Source of the DNA: Bradyrhizobium guangdongense
Lineage (GTDB): Bacteria > Pseudomonadota > Alphaproteobacteria > Rhizobiales > Xanthobacteraceae
Assembly (NCBI RefSeq): GCF_004114975.1
Contig: NZ_CP030051.1
Location: 1,550,001-1,614,000, forward strand
Direction: 5' to 3'
DNA length: 64,000 nucleotides
Of this stretch, positions 54,545 through 62,884 are shown piece by piece. Every line of letters starts with the position of its first letter. Position 1 is the stretch's first letter. Both the position numbers and the translations under genes were made by a program. Under the pieces are notes generated by a model that ran no database searches, had not been told where the DNA came from, and saw only the letters and a program-made list of their open reading frames with translations.

Positions 54545-55927
54545 ATGCACAAGGAAGCGCGGATTGGATACGAGGTCATCGAGGCGCGGAAGCCGTTCTA
54601 CCGGATCCTCTACGTCCAGGTCCTGATCGGCGTCATGCTCGGCGTCCTCACGGGCCACTTCTGGCCTGAATTCGGCGCCGCGCTGAAGCCTTTCGGCGAC
54701 GGCTTCGTCAAGCTGGTCAAGATGATGATCGCACCGATCGTGTTCTGCACCATCGTGAGCGGCATCAACAGCATCAGCGATTCCCGCGAGGTCGGCCGCA
54801 CGCTGGTGAAGTCCATGGCGCTGTTCTATCTGCTGACCGTGCTCGCGCTGCTGGCCGGGCTGATGGCCGTCTCGTTGATCCAGCCGGGCGCGGGCATGCA
54901 TGTTTCAGTCGCGACGTTGGATCCGTCGGTGGCTGCGAAATTCACCAAGCAGGCAGCTGCGACCGGCTTTGCGGACTTCATGCTGCACATCATCCCGCAT
55001 TCGTTCTTTGGCGCGTTTGCGGACGGCGAGGTGCTGCCGGTCCTTCTGGTCTCCATCCTGATCGCTTTTGGTCTCAGCCGTGCCGGCGACCAAGGTGTCG
55101 CGGTGACAAAGGCGGTCGCCTCGTTCTCGCACGTGCTGTTCGTGTCCTTCGGCTTCATCATGAAGCTCGCGCCGCTCGGAGCCTTCGGCGCCATGGCGTT
55201 CACGGTCGGCCGCTACGGTGTCCGTTCGATCGGCTCCCTCGGACTGCTGATCCTGACCTTCTATATCGCCTGTTCCGTCTTCGTGGTCGTCGTGCTCGGG
55301 ACGCTGGCGCGGCTGAACGGCTTCAGCCTGTGGAAGACCATCCGATATTTCAGGGAAGAATTGCTGATCGTGCTCGGCACGTCCTCGTCGGAGCCGGCGC
55401 TGCCTGGCGCGCTGCGCAAGCTGGAGCAACTCGGATGCCGGAAAGGCGTGTCGGGGCTCGTGCTGCCGATGGGCTATTCCTTCAATCTGGACGGCAGTGC
55501 CATCTATCTCACCCTGTCGTCCATCTTCATCGCGCAGGCCTGCGATATCAACCTGTCGTGGGGGCAGATCGCGGCGATGCTCGGACTGATGCTGCTGACG
55601 TCCAAAGGGGCGGCAGGCGTCACCGGCAGCGGCTTCGTCGCACTCGTCGCGACCCTCACCGTCATGCCGGATCTGCCGGTGACCGCCGTGGCGCTGCTGG
55701 TCGGCATCGACCGCTTCATGTCGGAAGCGCGGGCCCTGACCAGCATGATCAGCAACTGCGTCGCGGCGATCACTGTTTCCCTGTGGGAGAATGCCTGTGA
55801 CCGCGAAGTGCTGGCCCGTGAACTCGGGCAGAGCGGCGCTCTGCAAGCCCCGGCCGGCGCGGGGATCCGCGAGGCGACGGTAGCCGAGGACAAGAGCTGG
55901 ATCGCGACGACGCGATCGGCTGCCTGA
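54545..55927 (+). CDS. dctA: C4-dicarboxylate/proton or sodium symporter, DctA family
   Basis: This 460-residue transporter has eight helices plus re-entrant loops. It shows YVQVLIGVMLGVLTGHFWP, the serine-rich motif GTSSSEPALPGAL, the family motif VLPMGYSFNLDGSAIYLTL, and LLTSKGAAGVTGSGFVALVATL. GGGAGAAG-type ribosome site (GGAGAAG) lies seven bases before ATG 54545; an earlier ATG at 54530 has none. DctA imports succinate, malate and fumarate and is needed for symbiotic nitrogen fixation in rhizobia; this copy is beside a PrpF/GalD-like enzyme and may serve another C4 to C6 acid. Confidence 0.93.
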   Translation: MHKEARIGYEVIEARKPFYRILYVQVLIGVMLGVLTGHFWPEFGAALKPFGDGFVKLVKMMIAPIVFCTIVSGINSISDSREVGRTLVKSMALFYLLTVLALLAGLMAVSLIQPGAGMHVSVATLDPSVAAKFTKQAAATGFADFMLHIIPHSFFGAFADGEVLPVLLVSILIAFGLSRAGDQGVAVTKAVASFSHVLFVSFGFIMKLAPLGAFGAMAFTVGRYGVRSIGSLGLLILTFYIACSVFVVVVLGTLARLNGFSLWKTIRYFREELLIVLGTSSSEPALPGALRKLEQLGCRKGVSGLVLPMGYSFNLDGSAIYLTLSSIFIAQACDINLSWGQIAAMLGLMLLTSKGAAGVTGSGFVALVATLTVMPDLPVTAVALLVGIDRFMSEARALTSMISNCVAAITVSLWENACDREVLARELGQSGALQAPAGAGIREATVAEDKSWIATTRSAA

Positions 55928-56015
55928 CGGAAACCAGCCGCTCGCCGCGTTCAACCCGGCAAGTCGCGCCTGAAGTTAAGGAGACGACCGAACGGAGAGA
56001 GCGGCATCGATCGCG

Positions 56016-57917
56016 CTAGTTGGATTTGGCGTTCTCTTTGGCGTTCTCCGCCGTCGGCGATCCCTCAGGCTCTTGCCGCTTTCCGCCGGTGATGCGCTGC
56101 TTCAAGAGGTCGAGGAAAGGAGACGCGGCGGGCGAGTGGCGGATCAGGGCCTCGGGGTCGGGGAAGATCAGCGGATCGTCCCAGGGACCCTGCACCATGA
56201 AGGGCAATTGAAAGCCGGAGGCCGTGTTGAGGCTGGCGACACCCTTCATGTCGTATTCGCGCGTCGGCACCGACGCGGTGCCGGTCAGCGTGATCTTCGC
56301 CGAAGGCCCCTCGATGCGGATGTCCTCGGCGGTGGCGATCCCGTCGGCGAATTTCACCGCAATGGTGAGGTTGTCGTAGGGCGTCGAGCCGTTGCGGAAA
56401 TTGCCGCCGCCGGACAGCGGGCGGCGCTCGAGCCGCTTCAGGAGCTGCTCGGCATTGAAGCCCGAGATCGCGCCGTCGTGCCCGGTCACCGTGGCGGTAC
56501 CGTCGAGCGACTGCATCAGACCGAACGGGCTCGAGCCGGAGGCGACGAGAGACACGTTGATGTTGCCGCGGCCGGACAGCTTGCTGAGGCCGAACAGTTC
56601 GGTGGCACAGGCCTGGAGGTCGACGTCGGTGAACTGGAATTGCGCCTTGATGTCGGCGACGGTGTCGGCGCGCGAGATGCCGAACGAACCCTTGGCGATG
56701 CCGCCATAGACCTGCGCCTCGCCGACCGAGAGCGCCAGCGTGCCGTTGCGCAGATTGGCGCCGATCGCGGTGCGGCCGAGTTTGGTCGGGCCGACCGTCA
56801 GCTTGGCTGCCGACAGGCGCATGTCGAGGTCGGTGGTCGAGAGGCCGTTGAGGTCGAACAGCTGCCTGTTCCAGTCGCGCGCCCCGCTCGCGAGCAGGCG
56901 GAAGGTCGAGATGTAAGGCGTGAAGTCGAGCGCGTCGGCGGCGAGCGTCGCCTGCAAGGTCTGCCGGCCGTTGTTGGCATAGGTCATCACGCCCTCGGCG
57001 GCGTTGCCGTCGAGCTCGACATTGACGTTGGTGAGTGCAATCGAGGCGCCGACGACGTTGGCGCGCGCCTTCAGCGTGAACCGGCCGAAGCCGCCGCTGC
57101 CGGGCTGCGGCTGCCCGGTCCAGCGCAGCGCGTTGCGCAAGGACGGGCTATCGATGGTGAGGGTGCCTTCCATCATCGGGCTGGTGCGGTTGGCGACGCT
57201 GCCGTCGAAGGCGAGCTTGAGCGGCGCGCTCGCGATCCGCGCCTTCAGCCCGGAACGGTCGCCGGAGAGGGCGGCGACGAAATCGGCAAAGCTGATGGAG
57301 CCGTCGACGCGCTCGCCGCGCCAGTCGAATTGCCCGGTCGCAGCGAAGGAGCGCGAGATGGAGGGCCAGGCCAGCGACAGATCGATGTCCTCGAACTTCT
57401 CGGTCGCGTGCGTTGCCATGTCTTCGTAATTGAGCACGCCGTCCTGGATCCTGATTTCCGAGAACGAGACCTGGTTGTCGGCGCCGGGCTTCATCGTGCG
57501 TGCGATGGTCTGGATGAAGGGAGTCCAGTTGCTCTCGCCATCCGGCTTCAGGCTGACATGGATGTGAGGCCGCAGCAGCGTCAGGTCGGCGATCTCGAAT
57601 CGTTGCAGCAACAGCGGCAGCAGGCGGAGATTGGCGGTGAGTACGTCGACATGGAGCGCGGGGTCGGCCGTGCCGCCGCCCTTGAGGCCGACGTCATGGA
57701 AGGAGATGTAGCTCGCCGGCAGCACGGAAATGTCGATGCTGCCTGCCACACTGAGCTCGAGCCCGGTGACGTCGCGGATCTGCGCTTCCACGGCCTTGCG
57801 CAGCGCGTCGCGGTTGATGAGCCAGGAGGTCGCGATCAAGGCGATCAGCGCAACGCCGAGCAGCGCCGCGATCGGCGTGCCGAGGCGCTTCATTCCTTGG
57901 GCCATGGTCAATGGCAT
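56016..57917 (-). CDS. AsmA family protein
   Basis: This 633-residue envelope protein has one N-terminal membrane anchor (LGTPIAALLGVALIALIATSWLIN) and a long periplasmic beta-rich region. The AsmA start pattern RDALRKAVEAQIRDVTGLELSVAGSIDISVLPASYISFHDVGLKGG is clear, and the C-terminus includes GRGNINVSLVASGSSPFGLMQSLDGTATV, the conserved C-terminal AsmA motif. AsmA-like proteins are thought to help move phospholipids to the outer membrane. The start at 57917 is preferred; ATG 57902 is an alternative. It is single and converges with dctA. Confidence 0.92.
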   Translation of the reverse strand: MPLTMAQGMKRLGTPIAALLGVALIALIATSWLINRDALRKAVEAQIRDVTGLELSVAGSIDISVLPASYISFHDVGLKGGGTADPALHVDVLTANLRLLPLLLQRFEIADLTLLRPHIHVSLKPDGESNWTPFIQTIARTMKPGADNQVSFSEIRIQDGVLNYEDMATHATEKFEDIDLSLAWPSISRSFAATGQFDWRGERVDGSISFADFVAALSGDRSGLKARIASAPLKLAFDGSVANRTSPMMEGTLTIDSPSLRNALRWTGQPQPGSGGFGRFTLKARANVVGASIALTNVNVELDGNAAEGVMTYANNGRQTLQATLAADALDFTPYISTFRLLASGARDWNRQLFDLNGLSTTDLDMRLSAAKLTVGPTKLGRTAIGANLRNGTLALSVGEAQVYGGIAKGSFGISRADTVADIKAQFQFTDVDLQACATELFGLSKLSGRGNINVSLVASGSSPFGLMQSLDGTATVTGHDGAISGFNAEQLLKRLERRPLSGGGNFRNGSTPYDNLTIAVKFADGIATAEDIRIEGPSAKITLTGTASVPTREYDMKGVASLNTASGFQLPFMVQGPWDDPLIFPDPEALIRHSPAASPFLDLLKQRITGGKRQEPEGSPTAENAKENAKSN

Positions 57918-58167
57918 GTCCTGATCGAGTTGGTCGCTGGAGCCAAATGGGCGGGGCGGGAAACCTGAGCGCCCCCACGCCCAACCCCTGCAACTTGATG
58001 GGTTTTCTTGTCGCTTTCAAGGCCGCGGACGGGTCTGCCCACGGTGTGGGCAGCTTCTAGCACCGGGCCGCGATGCGGAGAACCCCGTATCATTGACGGC
58101 TTCGGACGATTTCGCCTAATAATCGCCGCCAATAGGGCGCGACGCCTGCAAGCCGAAGGTTTCCTGC

Positions 58168-58896
58168 ATGAATAAGGTCTATCCCGACGCGAAGTCGGCC
58201 CTCGACGGTATTCTGAAAGACAATATGATGATCATGTCGGGCGGCTTCGGCCTCTGCGGCATCGCCGAGGAGCTGTCGGACGCGATCCGCGAGTCCGGCG
58301 TGAAGGGGCTGACGGTCGTCTCCAACAATGCGGGCGTCGACGGCATCGGTCTCAGCCGCCTCTTGGAAACCCGGCAGATCAAGAAGATGATCTCGTCCTA
58401 TGTCGGCGAGAACAAGCTGTTCGCCCAGCAATTCCTCGCCGGCGAGCTGGAGCTCGAGTTCAATCCGCAGGGCACGCTGGCCGAGCGCATCCGCGCCGGC
58501 GGCGCCGGCATTCCGGCCTTCTACACCAAGACCGGCGTCGGCACGCTGATCGCCGAAGGCAAGGAAGTGAAGGAGTTCGACGGCGAGAAGTATCTGATGG
58601 AGCGCGGCCTGTTCGCCGACCTCGCCATCGTGCACGCCTGGATGGGTGACACCGCCGGCAACCTCATCTACCGCAAGACCGCGCGCAACTTTAACCCGAT
58701 GATGGCGACCGCGGCCAGGATCACGGTCGCCGAGGTCGAGCATCTGGTTCCGGCGGGCCAGCTCAATCCCGATCACATCCACACCCCCGGCATCTTCGTG
58801 AAGCGCATCGTCGAGGTCGGCACGGCCAAGAAGCGTATTGAGTTCCGCAACACCCGGCCGCGTCCCTCTGCGGCTGCAACGGGAGAAGAAGTCTGA
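58168..58896 (+). CDS. scoA: 3-oxoacid CoA-transferase subunit A
   Basis: Succinyl-CoA:3-ketoacid CoA transferase activates acetoacetate for use as carbon or mobilises polyhydroxybutyrate. The 242-residue A subunit has the signature [16 protein letters not shown], then [24 protein letters not shown], and [23 protein letters not shown]. Its stop overlaps the scoB start by one base (TGATG). The upstream gene is divergent, so the promoter is within 250 bases. Confidence 0.96.
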   Translation: MNKVYPDAKSALDGILKDNMMIMSGGFGLCGIAEELSDAIRESGVKGLTVVSNNAGVDGIGLSRLLETRQIKKMISSYVGENKLFAQQFLAGELELEFNPQGTLAERIRAGGAGIPAFYTKTGVGTLIAEGKEVKEFDGEKYLMERGLFADLAIVHAWMGDTAGNLIYRKTARNFNPMMATAARITVAEVEHLVPAGQLNPDHIHTPGIFVKRIVEVGTAKKRIEFRNTRPRPSAAATGEEV

Positions 58897-59546
58897 TGGC
58901 CTGGACCCGCGAACAGATGGCGGCGCGTGCCGCCAAGGAGCTGCGCGACGGCTACTACGTCAATCTCGGCATCGGCATCCCGACGCTGGTCTCGAACTAC
59001 ATTCCCGACGGCATGGATGTCTCCCTGCAGAGCGAGAACGGCATGCTCGGCATGGGCCCGTTCCCGTATGAGGACGAGGTCGATCCGGACCTCATCAACG
59101 CCGGCAAGCAGACCGTCAGCGAGCTGCCCTCGACCTCCTATTTCTCGAGCGCGGATTCCTTCGGCATGATCCGCGGAGGCCACATGGACCTGTCGATCCT
59201 GGGCGCCATGCAGGTGGCCCAGAACGGCGATCTCGCCAACTGGATGATCCCCGGCAAGATGGTCAAGGGCATGGGCGGCGCGATGGATCTCGTCGCCGGC
59301 GTCAAGCGCGTCATCGTGGTGATGGAGCACTCCGCCAAGGACGGCGCCAAGCTGCTGAAGAAGTGCAATCTGCCGCTGACCGGCGAGCGCGTCGTCGACA
59401 TGGTGGTGACCGATCTTGCCGTCTTCACCATCGACAAGCACGGCAGCGGCGGCATGGCCCTGATCGAGCTCGCCGACGGCGTCACGCTCGACGAGGTCAA
59501 GGCCAAGACCGAGGCCGAATTCCGCGTCGCGCTGAAGAACACGTAA
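58896..59546 (+). CDS. scoB: 3-oxoacid CoA-transferase subunit B
   Basis: The 216-residue B subunit carries the catalytic Glu in [12 protein letters not shown] and the motifs [47 protein letters not shown] and [13 protein letters not shown]. Together with ScoA it forms the transferase. The overlap with scoA suggests translational coupling. The GNAT gene starts 22 bases after the stop. Confidence 0.97.
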   Translation: MAWTREQMAARAAKELRDGYYVNLGIGIPTLVSNYIPDGMDVSLQSENGMLGMGPFPYEDEVDPDLINAGKQTVSELPSTSYFSSADSFGMIRGGHMDLSILGAMQVAQNGDLANWMIPGKMVKGMGGAMDLVAGVKRVIVVMEHSAKDGAKLLKKCNLPLTGERVVDMVVTDLAVFTIDKHGSGGMALIELADGVTLDEVKAKTEAEFRVALKNT

Positions 59547-59568
59547 GGTCTTCGCCAAGGGGGCGCGC

Positions 59569-60204
59569 ATGACGATCCGGTCTGCGCGTCCCGAAGACGC
59601 CGATTTCATCGCCGGAATCATCCTGTCATCGATGCGCGGCTATCGCTCGCGCGGCTGGTTCGACGTCGCGCTCGGCTGGCCTGAAGCGCGGTGCCTCGAT
59701 TTCATTGCGCGCGTTGCGACGGCACGCGCGGTGTCGATGTGGCATGTCTCGCAGTTCCTGGTCGCGGAGATTGACGGGAAACCGGCAGCGGCGCTCTGCG
59801 CCGTGCCTGCGGCGAACACCGGCCTTTTGGCCTGGCGCGCGATCGAGGAGGTCGGTTTCGCGACAGGGCTCGCCGCGGCGGAACTGGACGCCATCCGACA
59901 GCGCGGTGCCTACACGCGAGCCTGCTGGGTTCAGGGCGGCGAGGGCGACTGGATGATCGAGCATGTCGCCACCGATCCGGCCTATCGCGGCCGTGGTCTC
60001 GTGCAGGCCTTGATCGCACACGCGCTGGAGAAGGGGCGGGCGGCCGGATTTGCCCGCGCGACGATCTCGTTCCTGATCGGCAACGAGCCCGCCGAGCGCG
60101 CCTATGCCAAGGCGGGCTTCGCGTTTGCCGAAGAGAAGCGCGATCCCGCCTTCGAGTCGATCATCGGCGCGCCGGGCTTTCGCATGTTCGCGCGGACGAT
60201 GTGA
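59569..60204 (+). CDS. GNAT family N-acetyltransferase
   Basis: This 211-residue acetyltransferase starts MTIRSARPEDADFIAGII, and the acetyl-CoA site is the VATDPAYRGRGLVQALIAHALEKGRAAGFARATISFLIGN stretch (R-G-x-G-L). YAKAGFAFAEEKRD follows as the usual C-terminal strand. The substrate is unknown. It may be cotranscribed with scoAB (22 bases apart). Confidence 0.92.
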   Translation: MTIRSARPEDADFIAGIILSSMRGYRSRGWFDVALGWPEARCLDFIARVATARAVSMWHVSQFLVAEIDGKPAAALCAVPAANTGLLAWRAIEEVGFATGLAAAELDAIRQRGAYTRACWVQGGEGDWMIEHVATDPAYRGRGLVQALIAHALEKGRAAGFARATISFLIGNEPAERAYAKAGFAFAEEKRDPAFESIIGAPGFRMFARTM

Positions 60205-60247
60205 TTGCGCCGCGCCTCGATTGGAAGCGATCCGGCGACGACGTGGC

Positions 60248-61126
60248 CTACGACCGCGCCGCCCAGACCTTGCTCCACCGTGCCGACACGCTCGCCATCC
60301 AGGTCCTCTCCTCCCGCACCAGGCGGAAGCCGAGATTGGCGGGCGGCACGCCCTGCGCGCAGCCGCCGGCGCGGGCGTCGCGAATGAAGTCGGTGACATA
60401 GGCGCGGTGGGCGCCCTCGGCGACACGCACGCCGCAATTCACCGTCGGTCGGCCGGCATTGCCTGACGCATCGAGGTGCGAGCGTACGAAGCAGGTCGAG
60501 GTCCACTCCCAGACATTGCCGGCGAGATCGGAGACGCCGCGCTCGTTCAGGCCGAACTTGCCGAACGGATAGGCCCTGGTGTCGGAGGAGCCGCGCTCGG
60601 ATTCGCGCTCATAGCGGCTGATCCAGCGCTTCGAGGGATCGCTTTGATCGACCGGCACGCCGTCATCCCTGAACCTGGCGCCCGCGGCGAACGCCCATTC
60701 CTCATCGCTCGGCAGGCGATAATGCTTACCCGTCTTGCGCGACAGCCAGACCGCATAGGCTTCCGCATCGTGCCAGTTCACCTGCACGACGGGGCGGTCG
60801 GGCGCGATCACGACGTCCTTGTCCAGCGCGCGGCAGGCGCCATCCTCCACGCAAAGCTGATAGTCGGCGGAAGAGACCTGCTCTCGCATGATGTGAAGCG
60901 GTCTGTCGAATTGCAATGTACGCAGCGGCGCTTCGGCCTGCTCCCCGCCGCGGGTGAAATCCCCGGCCTCGCGATATGCGAAGCTGCCGGCGGCGATCTC
61001 GACGATCGCGGGCTCGCTTTGTGTGCCGTGAGCCGTCATCTCGGAAACCAGCGGCGCAACGGCGAGCGGTCCGGCGAATCCGGCCGCGCAGGCGAGCACC
61101 AGTTTAAGCTTGAATGCGATCAGCAT
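60248..61126 (-). CDS. nirV: formylglycine-generating-enzyme-type protein NirV
   Basis: This 292-residue exported protein of the SUMF1/FGE-sulfatase fold has an N-terminal hydrophobic leader (LVLACAAGFAGPLAVAPL). The core includes VQVNWHDAEAYAVWLSRKTGKHYRLPSDEEWAFAAGARF, ERGVSDLAGNVWEWTSTCF and the C-terminal NLGFRLVREE. It follows nirK by about 50 bases on the same strand; a gene of this family next to nirK is called nirV and is widespread in denitrifiers, but its role is unsettled. The nirK-nirV gap contains a strong hairpin. Confidence 0.9.
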   Translation of the reverse strand: MLIAFKLKLVLACAAGFAGPLAVAPLVSEMTAHGTQSEPAIVEIAAGSFAYREAGDFTRGGEQAEAPLRTLQFDRPLHIMREQVSSADYQLCVEDGACRALDKDVVIAPDRPVVQVNWHDAEAYAVWLSRKTGKHYRLPSDEEWAFAAGARFRDDGVPVDQSDPSKRWISRYERESERGSSDTRAYPFGKFGLNERGVSDLAGNVWEWTSTCFVRSHLDASGNAGRPTVNCGVRVAEGAHRAYVTDFIRDARAGGCAQGVPPANLGFRLVREERTWMASVSARWSKVWAARS

Positions 61127-61147
61127 GGTCGCCCCCGGAAGGAAGAA

Positions 61148-61169
61148 GGGGCCGGCTGTTGCCGGCCCC
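61148..61169 (-). other. hairpin between nirK and nirV
   Basis: GGGGCCGGC-tgtt-GCCGGCCCC is a perfect 9-bp stem with a tetraloop. Read on the minus strand it is followed by TTCTTCCTTCC. It probably attenuates read-through, so that nirV is made in smaller amounts than nirK, or stabilises the nirK message. Confidence 0.65.
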
Positions 61170-61178
61170 GCGTCGCGT

Positions 61179-62276
61179 CTAGTTGGTGGTACCGGGCGGG
61201 ATTTCCGCAGGCGCCTTCACCTGGGTCATCAGATCGTCGTTCCACTTGCCTTCGACCTTGAAGTGCGCGGTGGCACCGAGATCGGCCGCCTCGATCAGAT
61301 TATGCGTGACATAGGCGTAGATGCCGGGTTGCAGGAACTTGTACATCGCCGCTCCCGCCGAGCCGCCGCGGATGAACCAGGTCTCGAGCCCGGTCTCGGG
61401 CGGATTGGAGAACTTGCCCGTTTCCCAAACATAGTCGCCATGGCCGCCGATCAGATGCGGACGGCTGTCGCGGTTGGCCTGAGAATGTACGATCAGCACG
61501 TTCTCGCCGACATTGGCGGTCAGCGCGTTCTTGCCGGTGAGTGCGCCGACCTTGCCGTTGAACACGACATGGGTGGGGATCAGCTTCTTCATCACCTCTT
61601 CGGTGTCGGTGAAGGCTTCACCCGGCGAGTCGTAGGACTTGAAATTGCCCTTCTCGTCGCGCGGCACGTACATGTCCTGCTCGCCGATATAGTAGATCTT
61701 GTCGTACTTCAGGGCGTGGCCCTTGCCGTCGTTGAGGCCGTCGCGCGGCAGCACCATCACCGCGCCGTTCATGCCGGAGACGACATGCCAAGGGATCATC
61801 GGGCCGCCCGGGGCGCAGTGGTAGACGAACACGCCGGTCCGCGTCGCCTTCCAGCGCAGCACGACCTGCTCGCCGGGATTGATCAGGGTGAGCGCGGCGC
61901 CGCCGAGTGCACCGGTTGCGGAATGGAAGTCGATGTTGTGCGCCATCGTGTTGCTCGCGGGATTGACCAGCGTCACTTCGACGTAGTCGCCCTCATGCGC
62001 GACCATCAGCGGACCCGGCATCGAGCCGTTGAAGGTCATGGCCTGGAACGTGGTGCCCTTCTCGTCGATCACGACCTTCTTCTCCTGGATCGTGAGCGTG
62101 AACTCGAGGATCTTGGGACCCTGCTTGGTCGCCTGCTCGTGCGCATGCACGAAGGGTGGTGCGACCAGTTCGATCTTCTGGCGCGGCAGCTTGAGATCCT
62201 CGGCCGCGAAGGCGGGGGCTGCCAGCATCAGGGCCGTCGCGGCGGCGCTGATCAATGCGGCTCTGCGGGTGAACAT
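61179..62276 (-). CDS. nirK: copper-containing nitrite reductase
   Basis: NirK reduces nitrite to nitric oxide in the periplasm, the defining step of denitrification. The 365-residue protein has a Tat-type leader ([24 protein letters not shown]). Copper ligands are visible: [12 protein letters not shown] (type 1 His; type 2 Asp/His), FVYHCAPGG (type 2 His, type 1 Cys), IPWHVVSGM (type 1 His and Met) and YVTHNLIEA (late His). The start at 62276 is supported by GAAGGATGCTTCCG spacing; an ATG three codons earlier (62285) has the AGG too close. An FNR/FixK-type box lies upstream at 62345-62358. Confidence 0.97.
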   Translation of the reverse strand: MFTRRAALISAAATALMLAAPAFAAEDLKLPRQKIELVAPPFVHAHEQATKQGPKILEFTLTIQEKKVVIDEKGTTFQAMTFNGSMPGPLMVAHEGDYVEVTLVNPASNTMAHNIDFHSATGALGGAALTLINPGEQVVLRWKATRTGVFVYHCAPGGPMIPWHVVSGMNGAVMVLPRDGLNDGKGHALKYDKIYYIGEQDMYVPRDEKGNFKSYDSPGEAFTDTEEVMKKLIPTHVVFNGKVGALTGKNALTANVGENVLIVHSQANRDSRPHLIGGHGDYVWETGKFSNPPETGLETWFIRGGSAGAAMYKFLQPGIYAYVTHNLIEAADLGATAHFKVEGKWNDDLMTQVKAPAEIPPGTTN

Positions 62277-62344
62277 CGGAAGCATCCTTCATGTGAAAGG
62301 GTTTTGATGACGGATGCAGTGTGCGCCTGTTGTGGCAAGAGTGT

Positions 62345-62358
62345 TTGCGCTGCGACAA
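62345..62358 (-). promoter_or_regulatory. FNR/FixK2/NnrR-type box of nirK
   Basis: Read on the nirK strand, TTGTCGCAGCGCAA is a 14-bp TTG-N8-CAA site of the CRP/FNR superfamily. Its centre is about 75 bases upstream of the chosen start. With standard class II spacing (-41.5) transcription would begin near 62310, giving a leader of about 34 bases. nirK of Bradyrhizobium is known to be controlled by the FixK2-NnrR cascade in response to low oxygen and NO. Confidence 0.72.
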
Positions 62359-62522
62359 GCTTTCGCCGGATTCGCCTCCGGTAAAATCCTTAAGAGCGTT
62401 GCCGAAGGACAGGCAGAGCGCGCGGCCGCAGATCGCGGGACATACTTCGCGTCGTCGGCCGCGTCAGCGGCAACTCGTTCGCATGTTCAATGGTGTTCGA
62501 TAGCGAATATCGGATGCGTCGA

Positions 62523-62729
62523 TCAGAGAAGCCCGATCGCGATCCGGACCGTGCCCCAGACCGCGAGCGCGACCACGGCGAGCACCGCGATCACGATGGC
62601 CAGCACGCGTACGGGATGGCTTCCGCCGGCATCCGGCGTGACGGGGACGGGACGAAAATCGTCGAAGCGCGGGATATGGCCGCGAATACCGGCAAGCCAG
62701 AGAACGAGATCGAGCGCGAACGACGCCAT
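62523..62729 (-). CDS. small single-span membrane protein, 68 aa
   Basis: This 68-residue protein has one strong C-terminal membrane helix (VRVLAIVIAVLAVVALAVWGTVRIAIGLL) preceded by a polar part with a weaker amphipathic N-terminal segment. The family is unknown. The start has GGGAGACAGG upstream. It lies between nirK and the divergent hemN, about 240 bases upstream of the nirK start, on the nirK strand; its own promoter must be within the 155 bases shared with hemN. A role in low-oxygen respiration is only a guess from position. Confidence 0.68.
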   Translation of the reverse strand: MASFALDLVLWLAGIRGHIPRFDDFRPVPVTPDAGGSHPVRVLAIVIAVLAVVALAVWGTVRIAIGLL

Positions 62730-62749
62730 GGCCTGTCTCCCAAAGGGTA

Positions 62750-62763
62750 ATGATCGTTATCAT
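62750..62763. promoter_or_regulatory. candidate CRP/FNR- or Fur-like palindrome upstream of hemN
   Basis: ATGAT-cgtt-ATCAT is a perfect palindrome with the FNR spacing (TTGAT-N4-ATCAA) but outer bases A/T instead of T/A. It lies 121 bases before hemN and 20 bases before the divergent small gene. The same sequence resembles half of a Fur box, so the regulator is uncertain. Confidence 0.35.
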
Positions 62764-62884
62764 GGTCTCAATCCGGTGCTCTGACTTTGAGCGAGCGCAA
62801 GGTGACCCCCGCGAAAGCGGGTAATCTAATGCCATCCGGAGCTTGCCGTGACTGCAAGCGAATGAATTTACGAATGGATAAGCT

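Noticed and set aside
56073..57968. A 631-codon plus-strand frame opposite the AsmA gene
   Set aside because: Shadow frame; composition is biased to Arg, Gly and Glu and shows no domain.
62330..62350. TGGC...TTGC as a sigma-54 promoter upstream of nirK
   Set aside because: The spacing between the GG and GC elements is one base too long and the strand points away from nirK.
62841..62859. Palindrome GCTTGC-N7-GCAAGC as a FixK/FNR box for hemN
   Set aside because: The TTG-CAA spacing is nine instead of eight bases and it is only about 26 bases before the start codon, too close for activation.
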